From Streptomyces viridochromogenes (GTDB lineage: Bacteria > Actinomycetota > Actinomycetes > Streptomycetales > Streptomycetaceae), in the NCBI RefSeq assembly GCF_001270495.1, contig NZ_LGUR01000228.1:1-60614 (forward strand): a stretch of 60,614 bases of DNA, given 5' to 3'. Below, piece by piece: positions 52,791 to 60,614 of the stretch (the first letter of the stretch is position 1; each line of letters begins with the position of its first letter). Under the pieces are notes generated by a model, which saw nothing but the letters and a program-made list of their open reading frames with translations, had not been told where the DNA came from and did no database searches. Position numbers and translations under genes: made by a program.

Positions 52791-53780
52791 ATGCCCGCTC
52801 CCGCGTCCGGTCCCGCTCCCGCCCACCTCGACCCCCGCCTCCTGCGCGCCTTCCTCGCCGTGGCGGGGGAGCTCCACTTCACGCGTGCCGCTGCACGGCT
52901 GTACGTCGCCCAGCAGGCGCTCAGCCGGGACATACGGCGACTGGAGCGGGAGTTGGGTGCCGAGTTGTTCGTACGGACGACCCGGCAGGTCACGCTGACG
53001 GCCGACGGTGAACGGCTGGTGCCGTACGCGCGCCGAGCCCTCCAGGCCCAGGACGATCTGCTCGCCGCCTTCGGCCAGGCGCGCGCCCTGCTGGTGGACC
53101 TCAACTCACCGGGGCTGGGCACCCCGCGCCGCGTCCTGCACCGGGCCCGCGAACTCGCCCCCGAACACGAGCTGATGGCCCGCTACGAGAGCGGCCTGAC
53201 CTGGGCGGCCGGCGAGATGGTCGCGGGCCGGCTGGACGCGTCCTTCGGCCGGTTCGCGGGGCTGGACCCGGCGCTGCGGGCGGACCTCGACCATCAGCCG
53301 GTCCGCTACGAGCCCATGGCGATCCTGCTCCCCGAGGACCATCAGCTGGCGGCGCTGGACGCGGTGCCGCTCGCCGCCCTCGCGGGGCAGACCGTCTACG
53401 CCGGGGCGGGCAACCCCCGTACGCCGGAGTGGACCGATCTCGCGCACCGGCTGTTCGACGGCCGGGGCATCGAGGTCGCGGCGCCGGCTCCGCTCGCCGT
53501 GGGGGACGAGGAGTTCCAGCGGATCATGGCCAAGACGCGGACCCCCGTCCTCGTCGTCGTGGACTTTCCGGCCATGCCCCGGACCGTGCTGCGTCCCTTG
53601 ATCGATCCGGTGCCCCTGTCACCTGTTTCGCTGGTGTGGCGAAAGGGCTTGGCGCACCCCGCGTTCGACGCCCTTCGACGGGCTGCTGCCCAGGTCACGG
53701 CCGAGGAGGGCTGGCTGCGCAGGCCCCCGGACGGGTGGGTTTCGGCCATCGATTCGGCCACCATGGGCGCGCACAATTGA
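52791..53780 (+). CDS. LysR-family transcriptional regulator
   Basis: The 329-residue regulator has an N-terminal winged helix (LDPRLLRAFLAVAGELHFTRAAARLYVAQQALS at about 12-45, then ELGAELFVRTTRQVTLTADG) and a periplasmic-binding-type effector domain. ATG at 52791. The family usually controls a divergent gene, here the MFS transporter. Confidence 0.92.
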   Translation: MPAPASGPAPAHLDPRLLRAFLAVAGELHFTRAAARLYVAQQALSRDIRRLERELGAELFVRTTRQVTLTADGERLVPYARRALQAQDDLLAAFGQARALLVDLNSPGLGTPRRVLHRARELAPEHELMARYESGLTWAAGEMVAGRLDASFGRFAGLDPALRADLDHQPVRYEPMAILLPEDHQLAALDAVPLAALAGQTVYAGAGNPRTPEWTDLAHRLFDGRGIEVAAPAPLAVGDEEFQRIMAKTRTPVLVVVDFPAMPRTVLRPLIDPVPLSPVSLVWRKGLAHPAFDALRRAAAQVTAEEGWLRRPPDGWVSAIDSATMGAHN

Positions 53781-53925
53781 CACGCGGCAACCACGAAACC
53801 TCCGCGTGCGCTACATTCTTGCCCTGAGCACGATGTGGTAATGGGGGGCGCTCGGCCGGGTGGGGGCTCGGTACGACGACGAGTGCTCAGAGTCGTACGC
53901 GCACCCGGAACGGTCCCGTGGGGGG

Positions 53926-55110
53926 ATGTGCGTGCGCGTGAAGAAGTGGCGAGAAGACGCCCAACCGGAGTGGCCCGAGAGTGCATCGGGCTCCGGAGGC
54001 GGTTCTTCCGCGGGGGGCTCCCGGGGTGACACCCAGGCCTTCCCGGCGACCGGGGTGGTCGGCGTGCCTGGTGTGCCCGGTCAGGGCCATCGCTCCCGAT
54101 CCGAAACAAGGGAGACGGAGATACACCACGGTGGCCGGCGTGCGTCCTGGGACGCCGACGAGACAGAGGTCCTGAGAGGCGGTCCCGGGGCGCCCGCGCC
54201 CAGGTCCGGGTCCGCGTCCGGGTTCGCTTCCGACGCCGACGAGACCGCGGTGCTTCCGGCGGTCGGGGGGACCGACGGCTGGTCGGCCTTCGAGCGGCCG
54301 TCGGCCCGGAGGAACGAGGGCGGGTTCCCCGCCCGCGACCCGTGGAGCGAGCCCGAGGAGCCGGAGGAGTCCGTGCGGCCCGGCGCGACCCACGATCCGC
54401 ACGAGGTCACCGTCCAACTCGACGGCGTAGGCGTACAGCTCGACAACATGCTGCGCGCGGCCAAGGACGCCCCGGGCGGCGGCGAGAGCTCCGACGGACC
54501 GGTGTTCGTCGACGAGTCGGGCCGCCGCAGCCGCCGCTTCCGCCGGATCGGCATGGCCGTGGCCCTCGCCTGCGCCGTCTACGCCGTGGTCATCGTCGCC
54601 ACCGTGCTGTCCGGCAACTCCGACGCGCCCTGGCTGCCCGTGGAAGGCCCCAAGGAGCAGCCGGCCGGCCAGGTCGACACCCCGCCGCTGCCCGCGGAGT
54701 CGGCACCGGTGTCCTCCGGCACGGGCGACGTCTCGCCGGGGACCTCGCCGACGGCCGACCCCGGTACGACCGCGTCCCCGGGCGCCGACGCGACCGCGCC
54801 CGGCGCGTCGGCCGGCGCCGAGGACCCGGGAGCGTCCGCCGACCCGAAGCCGAGCGCCACGAAGCCCACCACGAACCCGGACACGGACCCCACCCCGGAC
54901 CCCGATCCGACCGTCGAACCCACCGTGACCGACCCCGACCCGACCCCGACGGACGGCGGCGGCCCCACCGAGGAGCCGACCGACACCCCGACCATCGACG
55001 AACCCGGCACCGGCACGGTCGCCGACGGTCCGAGCGACCCGTCGCCCGTCGCGCAGGAGCCGGTCGACACCGTCGCCGCCCCTGCCCCGTCCCCGGAGTA
55101 CACCCTCTGA
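53926..55110 (+). CDS. matA: MatA-like single-pass membrane protein
   Basis: The protein of about 394 residues has a disordered Ser/Gly/Asp-rich cytoplasmic half (WDADETEVL and DADETAVLP repeats) and one membrane helix (MAVALACAVYAVVIVATVL, about 207-225). The outer tail is rich in Asp, Pro and Thr (TDPTPDPDPT). Its stop overlaps the matB ATG (TGATG). matA and matB of S. coelicolor/S. lividans are known to be needed for pellet formation and a PNAG-like polymer; I assign the name by order and by the matB domains. Start uncertain: ATG 53926, GTG 53938 and ATG 53860 are possible. Confidence 0.7.
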   Translation: MCVRVKKWREDAQPEWPESASGSGGGSSAGGSRGDTQAFPATGVVGVPGVPGQGHRSRSETRETEIHHGGRRASWDADETEVLRGGPGAPAPRSGSASGFASDADETAVLPAVGGTDGWSAFERPSARRNEGGFPARDPWSEPEEPEESVRPGATHDPHEVTVQLDGVGVQLDNMLRAAKDAPGGGESSDGPVFVDESGRRSRRFRRIGMAVALACAVYAVVIVATVLSGNSDAPWLPVEGPKEQPAGQVDTPPLPAESAPVSSGTGDVSPGTSPTADPGTTASPGADATAPGASAGAEDPGASADPKPSATKPTTNPDTDPTPDPDPTVEPTVTDPDPTPTDGGGPTEEPTDTPTIDEPGTGTVADGPSDPSPVAQEPVDTVAAPAPSPEYTL

Positions 55111-57308
55111 TGGCATCCCGCACCCGCCGTCACGGGCCCGCGAAGGGGGCCCCCGACGGCTCCCGGCGCCGCCGCGTGCCCATGCGCCTGTTGTTGCCCT
55201 GTCTCGTGCTCGTCGCGTTGATGGCGATGCTGATGCTGCGGGGGTATGTCCACAGCGAGATCCTGGCCGACTACCGCGTACGGCCCGCCGCGGCAAACGA
55301 CAAGGTGCCGCAGGAGATCCTCAAGGGCGGCCCCGTCATCGACACCCGCGGTGGCGACCCCGCCACGTTGGGCGTACCGGACAACAGCGTGGTCCTCACC
55401 TTCGACGACGGCCCGGACCCCGAGTGGACGCCGAAGGTCCTGGACGTCCTGAAGCGGAACGACGCGCACGCCGTCTTCTTCATCACCGGGACGATGGCCT
55501 CCCGCTACCCGGACCTCGTCCAGCGCATGGTGGACGAGGGGCACGAGATCGGTCTGCACACCTTCAACCACCCCGACCTCTCCTACCAGTCCAAGAAACG
55601 CGTCGACTGGGAGCTCTCCCAGAACCAGCTCGCGCTCGCGGGCGCGGTCGGCATCCGCAGCTCCCTGTTCCGGCCCCCGTACTCGTCCAAGTCCGAGAAC
55701 ATGGACAACAACTCCTGGCCGGTCACCGAGTACATCGGCAGCCGCGGCTACATCACGATCGTCAACGACACCGACAGTGAGGACTGGCGCAAGCCGGGTG
55801 TCGAGGCCATCATCCGCAACTCCACGCCCAAGCCCGGCAAGGGCGCGATCGTCCTGATGCACGACTCCGGCGGCGACCGGCACCAGACGGTCCAGGCGCT
55901 GGACCGGCTCATCCCCCGACTCCAGGGGAAGGGCTACGAGTTCCAGAACCTCACCGAGGCCCTGAACGCCCCCAGCGCGCACACCCGTGTCACCGGCCTC
56001 GACCTGTGGAAGGGCAAGGCATGGGTCGTCCTGGTCGGCGCCTCCGACAACGTCACGGCGATTCTGGTCGTCGGCCTCGCCGCCATCGGCTCCCTCGTCA
56101 TCGCCCGCTTCGGGCTGATGCTGCTGCTGTCCGCGATGCACGCCCGCCGCACCCGCCGCCAGGACTTCAGCTGGGGCCCGAACGCCCCGGTCACCGAACC
56201 GGTCTCGGTGCTGGTTCCGGCGTACAACGAGGCCAAGTGCATCGAGAACACCGTGCGGTCCCTGATGCGCAGCGAGCACCCCATCGAGATCATCGTCATC
56301 GACGACGGCTCCAGCGACGGCACGGCCCGCCTGGTGGAGTCCATGGGGCTGCCGAACGTCCGCGTCGTCCGCCAGCTCAACGCGGGCAAGCCCGCGGCGT
56401 TGAACCGCGGCATGGCGAACGCCCGCTACGACCTGATCGTGATGATGGACGGCGACACGGTCTTCGAGCCGTCCACGGTCCGTGAACTCGTCCAGCCCTT
56501 CGCGGACCCGCGCGTCGGCGCGGTCGCGGGCAACGCCAAGGTCGGCAACAAGGACACCCTCATCGGCGCCTGGCAGCACATCGAGTACGTGATGGGCTTC
56601 AACCTGGACCGCCGTATGTACGACGTTCTGCAGTGCATGCCCACCATCCCCGGCGCGGTCGGAGCCTTCCGGCGCTCGGCCCTGGAACGGGTCGGCGGCA
56701 TGAGCGACGACACCCTCGCCGAGGACACCGACATCACCATGGCGATCCATCGCGACGGCTGGCGCGTGGTGTACGCCGAGAAGGCCCGGGCCTGGACCGA
56801 GGCCCCCGAGTCGGTCCAGCAGCTCTGGTCCCAGCGCTACCGCTGGTCCTACGGCACCATGCAGGCGATCTGGAAGCACCGCAAGGCGCTCGTGGACCGG
56901 GGCCCCTCGGGCCGCTTCGGGCGGGTGGGCCTGCCCTTGGTGTCCCTCTTCATGGTTCTGGCACCGCTGCTGGCCCCGCTGATCGACGTCTTCCTCATCT
57001 ACGGCCTGATCTTCGGCCCCACGGAGAAGACGATCCTGGCCTGGTTCGGCGTCCTCGCCATCCAGGTGGTCTGTGCGGCCTACGCGTTCGTCCTGGACCG
57101 CGAGCCCCTGACCCCGCTCATCTCGCTCCCGCTCCAGCAGATCCTCTACCGCCAGCTCATGTACGTCGTCCTCCTCCAGTCCTGGATCACCGCCCTCACC
57201 GGCGGCCGACTGCGCTGGCAGAAGCTGCGGCGCAAGGGCGGGGTGTCCGCCCCGCCGACCGTTCCGGCCCAGCGTCGGCAGATCATGGACGAGAGGCCGG
57301 TCCGATGA
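55110..57308 (+). CDS. matB: MatB-like bifunctional polysaccharide deacetylase / GT2 synthase
   Basis: The 732-residue membrane enzyme starts with a helix (LLLPCLVLVALMAMLML). An extracellular NodB-type deacetylase domain follows (about 100-290; TFDDGPDPEW with the metal Asp, HTFNHPDLS with the two His, RPPYSSKSEN, LMHDSGGD), then a second helix. The cytoplasmic GT2 synthase has VPAYNEAKC, DDGSSDGT, MMDGDTVF, EDTDITM and the QxxRW motif SQRYRWSYGT, followed by C-terminal helices. This fusion should polymerise and partly de-N-acetylate poly-beta-1,6-GlcNAc. It is coupled to matA upstream and to the acyltransferase downstream (4-bp ATGA overlap). Confidence 0.88.
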   Translation: MASRTRRHGPAKGAPDGSRRRRVPMRLLLPCLVLVALMAMLMLRGYVHSEILADYRVRPAAANDKVPQEILKGGPVIDTRGGDPATLGVPDNSVVLTFDDGPDPEWTPKVLDVLKRNDAHAVFFITGTMASRYPDLVQRMVDEGHEIGLHTFNHPDLSYQSKKRVDWELSQNQLALAGAVGIRSSLFRPPYSSKSENMDNNSWPVTEYIGSRGYITIVNDTDSEDWRKPGVEAIIRNSTPKPGKGAIVLMHDSGGDRHQTVQALDRLIPRLQGKGYEFQNLTEALNAPSAHTRVTGLDLWKGKAWVVLVGASDNVTAILVVGLAAIGSLVIARFGLMLLLSAMHARRTRRQDFSWGPNAPVTEPVSVLVPAYNEAKCIENTVRSLMRSEHPIEIIVIDDGSSDGTARLVESMGLPNVRVVRQLNAGKPAALNRGMANARYDLIVMMDGDTVFEPSTVRELVQPFADPRVGAVAGNAKVGNKDTLIGAWQHIEYVMGFNLDRRMYDVLQCMPTIPGAVGAFRRSALERVGGMSDDTLAEDTDITMAIHRDGWRVVYAEKARAWTEAPESVQQLWSQRYRWSYGTMQAIWKHRKALVDRGPSGRFGRVGLPLVSLFMVLAPLLAPLIDVFLIYGLIFGPTEKTILAWFGVLAIQVVCAAYAFVLDREPLTPLISLPLQQILYRQLMYVVLLQSWITALTGGRLRWQKLRRKGGVSAPPTVPAQRRQIMDERPVR

Positions 57309-58516
57309 ACCCTCGCTCACCGGCGACCGCTCCGCCGTCCGACGCACCGGCCCCGGTCCAGGCGGAGACGTCCGAGCCGGCCCGCAAAGCCCCGGTACGC
57401 GACCGCTACTTCGACCTCCTGCGCGCCCTCGCCCTCTTTCGCGTGGTCCTCTACCACCTGACGGGCTGGGCCTGGCTGCCCCTGGTGTTCCCCTCCATGG
57501 GCGTGATGTTCGCCTTGGCCGGCAACCTGATGGCCCGCTCCCTGAAGCGCCCGCCCGTACAGGTCATCAGGAGCCGCATACGTCGCCTCCTGCCCCCGCT
57601 GTGGCTGCTGGGCGTGGTCGGCGTCACCGGCATGGTGATCCAGGGCTGGGGCCCGGACGCGGACGGTCACCCGGGCTGGTGGTGGATCCACCTCGCCTAC
57701 TGGGTCGTCCCGCTCAGCGACCCGCCGTACGCCGAAGGCCTCCCCGGCATCCACGGCTTCATCGGTGAGAACTGGGCAACCGACCTCGCGGGACCGCTCT
57801 GGTACATCCGCGCCTATCTCTGGTACGTCCTGCTCTCACCGTTCCTGCTGAAGGCCCTGCGCGCGATGCCGCTGGTCACGCTCCTCGCGCCGCTCGCGCT
57901 GTCGGCGGCCTTCGAACAGGGCTACCTCAACCTCCCCGGCGAGCGGATCCCCTCCGCCCTCACGGACTTCAGCACTTTCGGCGCCTGCTGGATCCTCGGC
58001 ATGGCCCACCAGGAGGGCATCCTGCGGCGGTTGCCGCGCTATGTCGTGCCCTCCGTCGCGCCGATCTTCGCCGCAGTCGGGCTCTGGTACGCCCTGAACC
58101 ACGACTTCGGCGAGGGCAACGACCTGGACAGCATGCCGCTGGCCCAGGCCCTGTGGTCCTTCGGCACGGTGCTGCTGCTCCTGCACATCAGTCCGTCCTG
58201 GTCCGAGTGGCCCCGCCGCCTGCGCCGCTGGGACCGGCTGATCACCCTGCTCAACTCCCGCGCGGTGACGATCTACCTCTGGCACAACACCTGCATCCTC
58301 ATCGCCGCGACGATGTGGGACCAGCTGTGGGGCATCGACGTGATGTGGATGCACTTCTCCTGGCTCCTGGAGAGCCCGTGGCCGGTGCTGGCGTTCACCT
58401 GGGTGCTCATCGGAAGCTGCATCGTGTGGTTCGGGTGGGCCGAGGATCTGGCGGCGAAGAGAAAGCCGCAGTTGTGGCCGGACGGTGGGCGCAAGAGGCG
58501 TACCCACGCCAGGTAG
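57305..58516 (+). CDS. Acyltransferase-3 family membrane protein
   Basis: The 403-residue protein has about ten helices and the family start RDRYFDLLRALALFRVVLYHLTGW, with the His typical of the active site. It also has the motif RSRIRRLLPPLW and, near the end, SRAVTIYLWHNTC. Members add acetyl or succinyl groups to extracellular polysaccharides. Its ATG overlaps the matB stop by 4 bp, so it is translated with MatB and probably modifies the same polymer. The C-terminus is basic (KPQLWPDGGRKRRTHAR). Confidence 0.88.
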   Translation: MNPRSPATAPPSDAPAPVQAETSEPARKAPVRDRYFDLLRALALFRVVLYHLTGWAWLPLVFPSMGVMFALAGNLMARSLKRPPVQVIRSRIRRLLPPLWLLGVVGVTGMVIQGWGPDADGHPGWWWIHLAYWVVPLSDPPYAEGLPGIHGFIGENWATDLAGPLWYIRAYLWYVLLSPFLLKALRAMPLVTLLAPLALSAAFEQGYLNLPGERIPSALTDFSTFGACWILGMAHQEGILRRLPRYVVPSVAPIFAAVGLWYALNHDFGEGNDLDSMPLAQALWSFGTVLLLLHISPSWSEWPRRLRRWDRLITLLNSRAVTIYLWHNTCILIAATMWDQLWGIDVMWMHFSWLLESPWPVLAFTWVLIGSCIVWFGWAEDLAAKRKPQLWPDGGRKRRTHAR

Positions 58517-58562
58517 CGGGGACTGGCCGCCGGTGTCGTGAACCGGCGGCCAGGGATCCGCG

Positions 58563-59177
58563 TCACCCGATCGCGATGCGCGTCCGCCAGTAGCTCGCCG
58601 GAGCGATGATCTCCGTGCCGGACCCGGGAACGACAGTGCTCGGGCCGCCCGAGTAGAAGCGCACCGATCCGTCGGACCGCACACCCCAGATATCGGGAGT
58701 GGTGCCTGCGTCGCCGTTCGCGTCCGGGGTGCCCATCAGCAGCGGGAAGTCGCTGACCGCCCAGCCGGCGGCGCCGTACTCGCTGTCCGCACCTCCGGCC
58801 GAACTCCCGGCGTTGCCCAGGGAGGCGAGACCGACTCCCCCTCCGGAGGCGGCGATGCCCTTGCGGAGCTGGAGCTTGCCCGACGTGTCGGACCGGTAGA
58901 CGAGGTCGGTGACACCGTCGGTGTGGAGGGCGAGTTCGAACAGCGCGTGCAGCCGGTGGTCCTGGGCGGCGGTGAGGAATTGCCGGGCTTCTTCGGCGGT
59001 GAGGAGTTCGAAGCGTCGGGGGCGTGGGGTGCCGGTGCGGACGTTGCGGGCGACGTTGCGCGGAATCTCTTCCTCGCGGACGGCGTGTTCCAGGGCGGAC
59101 TTGAGGACGGAGTGGATGTAGGTGAGCGTCAGCGGGGAGAGCAGCTTGTGGCAGCACTGGCCGGCGGGGAGGGGCAT
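58563..59177 (-). pseudogene. Chimeric ORF: integrase fragment fused to FG-GAP repeat remnant
   Basis: The open frame of 204 codons has two unrelated halves. Residues 1-86 match the N-terminal core-binding region of tyrosine integrases (SPLTLTYIHSVLKSALEHAV, FELLTAEEARQFL) and stop just where GLRKGELLGL would be expected. From DGVTDLVYRSD on, the rest matches the C-terminal FG-GAP/VCBS repeats of secreted Streptomyces proteins (GTPDANGDAG, PDIWGVRSDGSVRFYSGG). The catalytic integrase domain, the start of the integrase and the secretion part of the FG-GAP protein are all missing. The junction lies near 58920. Confidence 0.75.
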
Positions 59178-59216
59178 GTAACCCTCGTCGATCTATCCCT
59201 TTCTCTCTGTCACGCG

Positions 59217-59489
59217 ATGAGCCGACTCTCGTCAGGAGAGGATGCAGCGATCGGTTTCACGGAAGATGATGAAGTCATCCGCTTGCGGCGCGAGGATGGT
59301 CTAGTTGAAATTACGTCCTCGAAGCATCAGTGGCGGGTCTCCGTGGAACGGGAAGGGCTTGTGGGTGCTTTCGGCGACTTTCTGCGAGAGGTGCATGCCT
59401 GTCTGGCGGAAAATGTCTCTGGACTGGCCGATAACCCGGTAATTAAGCGGTTCTCGCCAGAGTGGCCGGATTCGACGCCAAGCGAATAG
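59217..59489 (+). CDS. Small acidic protein, probably 5'-truncated
   Basis: From ATG 59217 the frame gives 90 residues (MSRLSSGEDAAIGFTEDDEV ... RFSPEWPDSTPSE), like small Streptomyces proteins of unknown role that may be immunity- or phage-linked. Coding-like sequence in the same frame extends upstream to about 59178 (VTLVDLSLSLCHA), where it meets the opposite integrase fragment, so the original start was probably lost. It is less GC-rich than the neighbouring genes, consistent with transfer. A strong hairpin follows. Confidence 0.5.
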   Translation: MSRLSSGEDAAIGFTEDDEVIRLRREDGLVEITSSKHQWRVSVEREGLVGAFGDFLREVHACLAENVSGLADNPVIKRFSPEWPDSTPSE

Positions 59490-59502
59490 AGGGTGAAATG
59501 AC

Positions 59503-59536
59503 AGGGGTCCCACTGGAATTTTCCAGCGGGACCCCT
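59503..59536 (+). terminator. Terminator after the small acidic gene
   Basis: AGGGGTCCC (59503-59511) with GGGACCCCT (59528-59536) and inner CTGGAA/TTCCAG make a 15-bp stem with one mismatch and a TT loop. Confidence 0.8.
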
Positions 59537-59539
59537 GCG

Positions 59540-59902
59540 TTGTTTGACGGCAACGTCAGCGGACGAGCGGTGCGGCAGGCGACTCGTCAGGAGGTTCCTC
59601 GGTGTGGCCCAGGGAGGGCACCGGCTTCGAGGTCCTGGACATGCTCGACGGCACAGGGGCAGGGCTCACCGGCCCAACCGCGTACACAGTGGCCCGATAC
59701 ACCCGGCGGTGACCGACAGAACGGAAAACGGCACCAGACACATCGTCCCCGTGGCAAGGCTCCCCCAAGATCCCGTGAACCCCACCGACCGAGGTTCCCG
59801 ACTGTCAGACCCCCGTGGAACACTGATCGCGTTGCGGAAGTGAACGGGGCGGCCCCATGTGGCCGGGCGGGCCTGGGTGGCCGTAGGGGGAGCGGGGTAC
59901 TG
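59540..59902. other. Gap without a supported gene
   Basis: These 363 bp carry only short frames with no family likeness on either strand. Base composition is slightly lower in GC than the genes around it. It may be residue of the same deletion or integration events as 58563-59489. A promoter for the right-edge gene should lie in its last 100 bp, but I cannot pick one. Confidence 0.4.
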
Positions 59903-60614
59903 ATGAGCAAGCGCCAAGTGCAGAAGATGCTGCAGCTGATGGCGAGCGGGGAGCCGGTCGAGCTCACCAGCCCCCTGGCCTCGGTGAAGAAGCTCGCCAC
60001 GCTCGCCTTCATCGCCCAGCAGTTCGGGTACGAGTACATGGACGTGAGGCAGAGCGGCAGTCGCAACAACGCGCTCGTCATGCTGATCGCGCCCGACCCG
60101 AGCCCCCAGGCCCGGGCCCGCGCCGCGCAGAACTGGGCGCAGTATCCGAACGCCGGCGACGGGGTCTCCGTACCGCCCCTGATCCCCGACGCCTTCGAAC
60201 TGCTCAAGGCCCGCATCAACTTCGACCTCACCGGCAAGAACGCCGAGAAGCGGATGGGTTACGCGGCCATCGGCCTCACCATCGGCGCGGTGATCCTCGG
60301 GCTGCGGCTCGGCGGGGACGGCTCCGCCTGGGTCGCCGCGTTCCTCACCTGGGCGTTCTTCATGGCGATCGTCGGCATCGGCTTCGCCGTGACCCGCAAG
60401 CGCAACGCCAAGTTCGCGGCGCGCCTCCAGGCCGCCGGGTTCATGCCGATCACCGACCAGGCAGGGCGGGTGCGCTATCTGCCGCCCGGCGCGCAGATGC
60501 CGGGGCAGGCCCCAGGGCAGTTCCCGGGGCAGGCCCCGGGGCAGATCCCAGGGCAGCAGAACTCCTTCGCCGGCGGCCCCTACGGAAACCAGCCCCCGCC
60601 CGCCGCCCCCGCCG
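59903..60614 (+). CDS. Conserved two-helix membrane protein, runs off the right edge
   Basis: ATG at 59903 follows GGGGGAGCGGGG; the frame is open to the end of the window (237 codons so far). An N-terminal helical region (MSKRQVQKMLQLMASGEPV) is followed by two membrane helices (about 120-137 and 147-166) and a basic patch (TRKRNAKFAARLQ). The disordered tail has PGQ repeats (MPGQAPGQFPGQ). It looks like a known type of Streptomyces hypothetical membrane protein, but no function is established. Confidence 0.8.
   Translation, partial: MSKRQVQKMLQLMASGEPVELTSPLASVKKLATLAFIAQQFGYEYMDVRQSGSRNNALVMLIAPDPSPQARARAAQNWAQYPNAGDGVSVPPLIPDAFELLKARINFDLTGKNAEKRMGYAAIGLTIGAVILGLRLGGDGSAWVAAFLTWAFFMAIVGIGFAVTRKRNAKFAARLQAAGFMPITDQAGRVRYLPPGAQMPGQAPGQFPGQAPGQIPGQQNSFAGGPYGNQPPPAAPA

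Noticed and set aside
54579..57347. A 922-codon leftward frame opposite matA/matB
   Set aside because: The sense strand encodes recognisable deacetylase and GT2 domains; the antisense product is His/Asp/Gly-rich noise.
1..60614. CRISPR array
   Set aside because: The repeats found (operator boxes, tandem units, dispersed repeat) lack uniform spacing with unique spacers, and no cas gene is present.

Overview
The window is high-GC actinobacterial DNA and reads as Streptomyces chromosome. Supporting signs are the GC-rich third codon positions, GTG/TTG starts, a tmRNA with an ALAA-ending tag, the linked genes pkaA-pkaB-prfB-(small genes)-ftsEX-S41 protease-smpB-ssrA, a matAB-type pair, and LAxTG-type surface anchoring. 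The order resembles what I recall of the SCO2962-SCO2998 region of S. coelicolor; I did not check this by alignment.

Layout. 1-97: tail of a truncated gene. 339-1754: an intact IS630-family element inserted exactly in the stop codon of the next gene. 1754-7577: a leftward cell-wall glycopolymer operon (GT2, TagF-like polymerase, TagH/TagG-like exporter), with a TetR gene diverging from it behind four palindromic repeats. 8.7-14.7 kb: a broken ADP-ribosylglycohydrolase, a YihY membrane protein, galE, a second GT2, a broken GT39-like gene, and the divergent ohrR/ohr pair. 14.7-23.2 kb: a GT-C-like membrane protein and three large GT2+TagF-like proteins, all leftward; together with 1.7-7.6 kb these look like a teichoic-acid-like polymer locus. 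23.3-27.1 kb: a sugar ABC operon (SBP, MalF, MalG, no ATPase). 27.4-34.5 kb: an FHA-FtsK/EssC-like ATPase divergent from two transmembrane Ser/Thr kinases. 34.8-41.4 kb: prfB, a LAETG surface protein, a small zinc-ribbon protein, ftsE, ftsX, an S41 protease, smpB and ssrA (tmRNA). 41.6-47.7 kb: a lipoprotein, a membrane protein, a secreted esterase, a D-Ala-D-Ala carboxypeptidase and a divergent NmrA/HxlR pair. 47.9-51.2 kb: a GH31 alpha-xylosidase and its LacI regulator. 51.3-53.8 kb: an MFS exporter and a LysR regulator. 53.9-58.5 kb: matA-matB-acyltransferase, a translationally coupled exopolysaccharide operon. 58.6-59.5 kb: a recombination scar in which an integrase fragment is fused in frame to an FG-GAP repeat remnant next to a 5'-truncated small gene. 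A conserved membrane protein runs off the right edge.

Main themes are envelope biology (wall polymers, adhesive exopolysaccharide, peptidoglycan trimming, FtsEX), signalling by Ser/Thr kinases, and ribosome rescue. The points most worth following are: the four-operator array upstream of the TetR gene; the FHA-ATPase beside two kinases; sequence divergence at key motifs among the TagF-like paralogues; the mini-ORF duplication between malF and malG; and the acyltransferase coupled to matAB. I saw no CRISPR array, no prophage and no ordinary tRNA.
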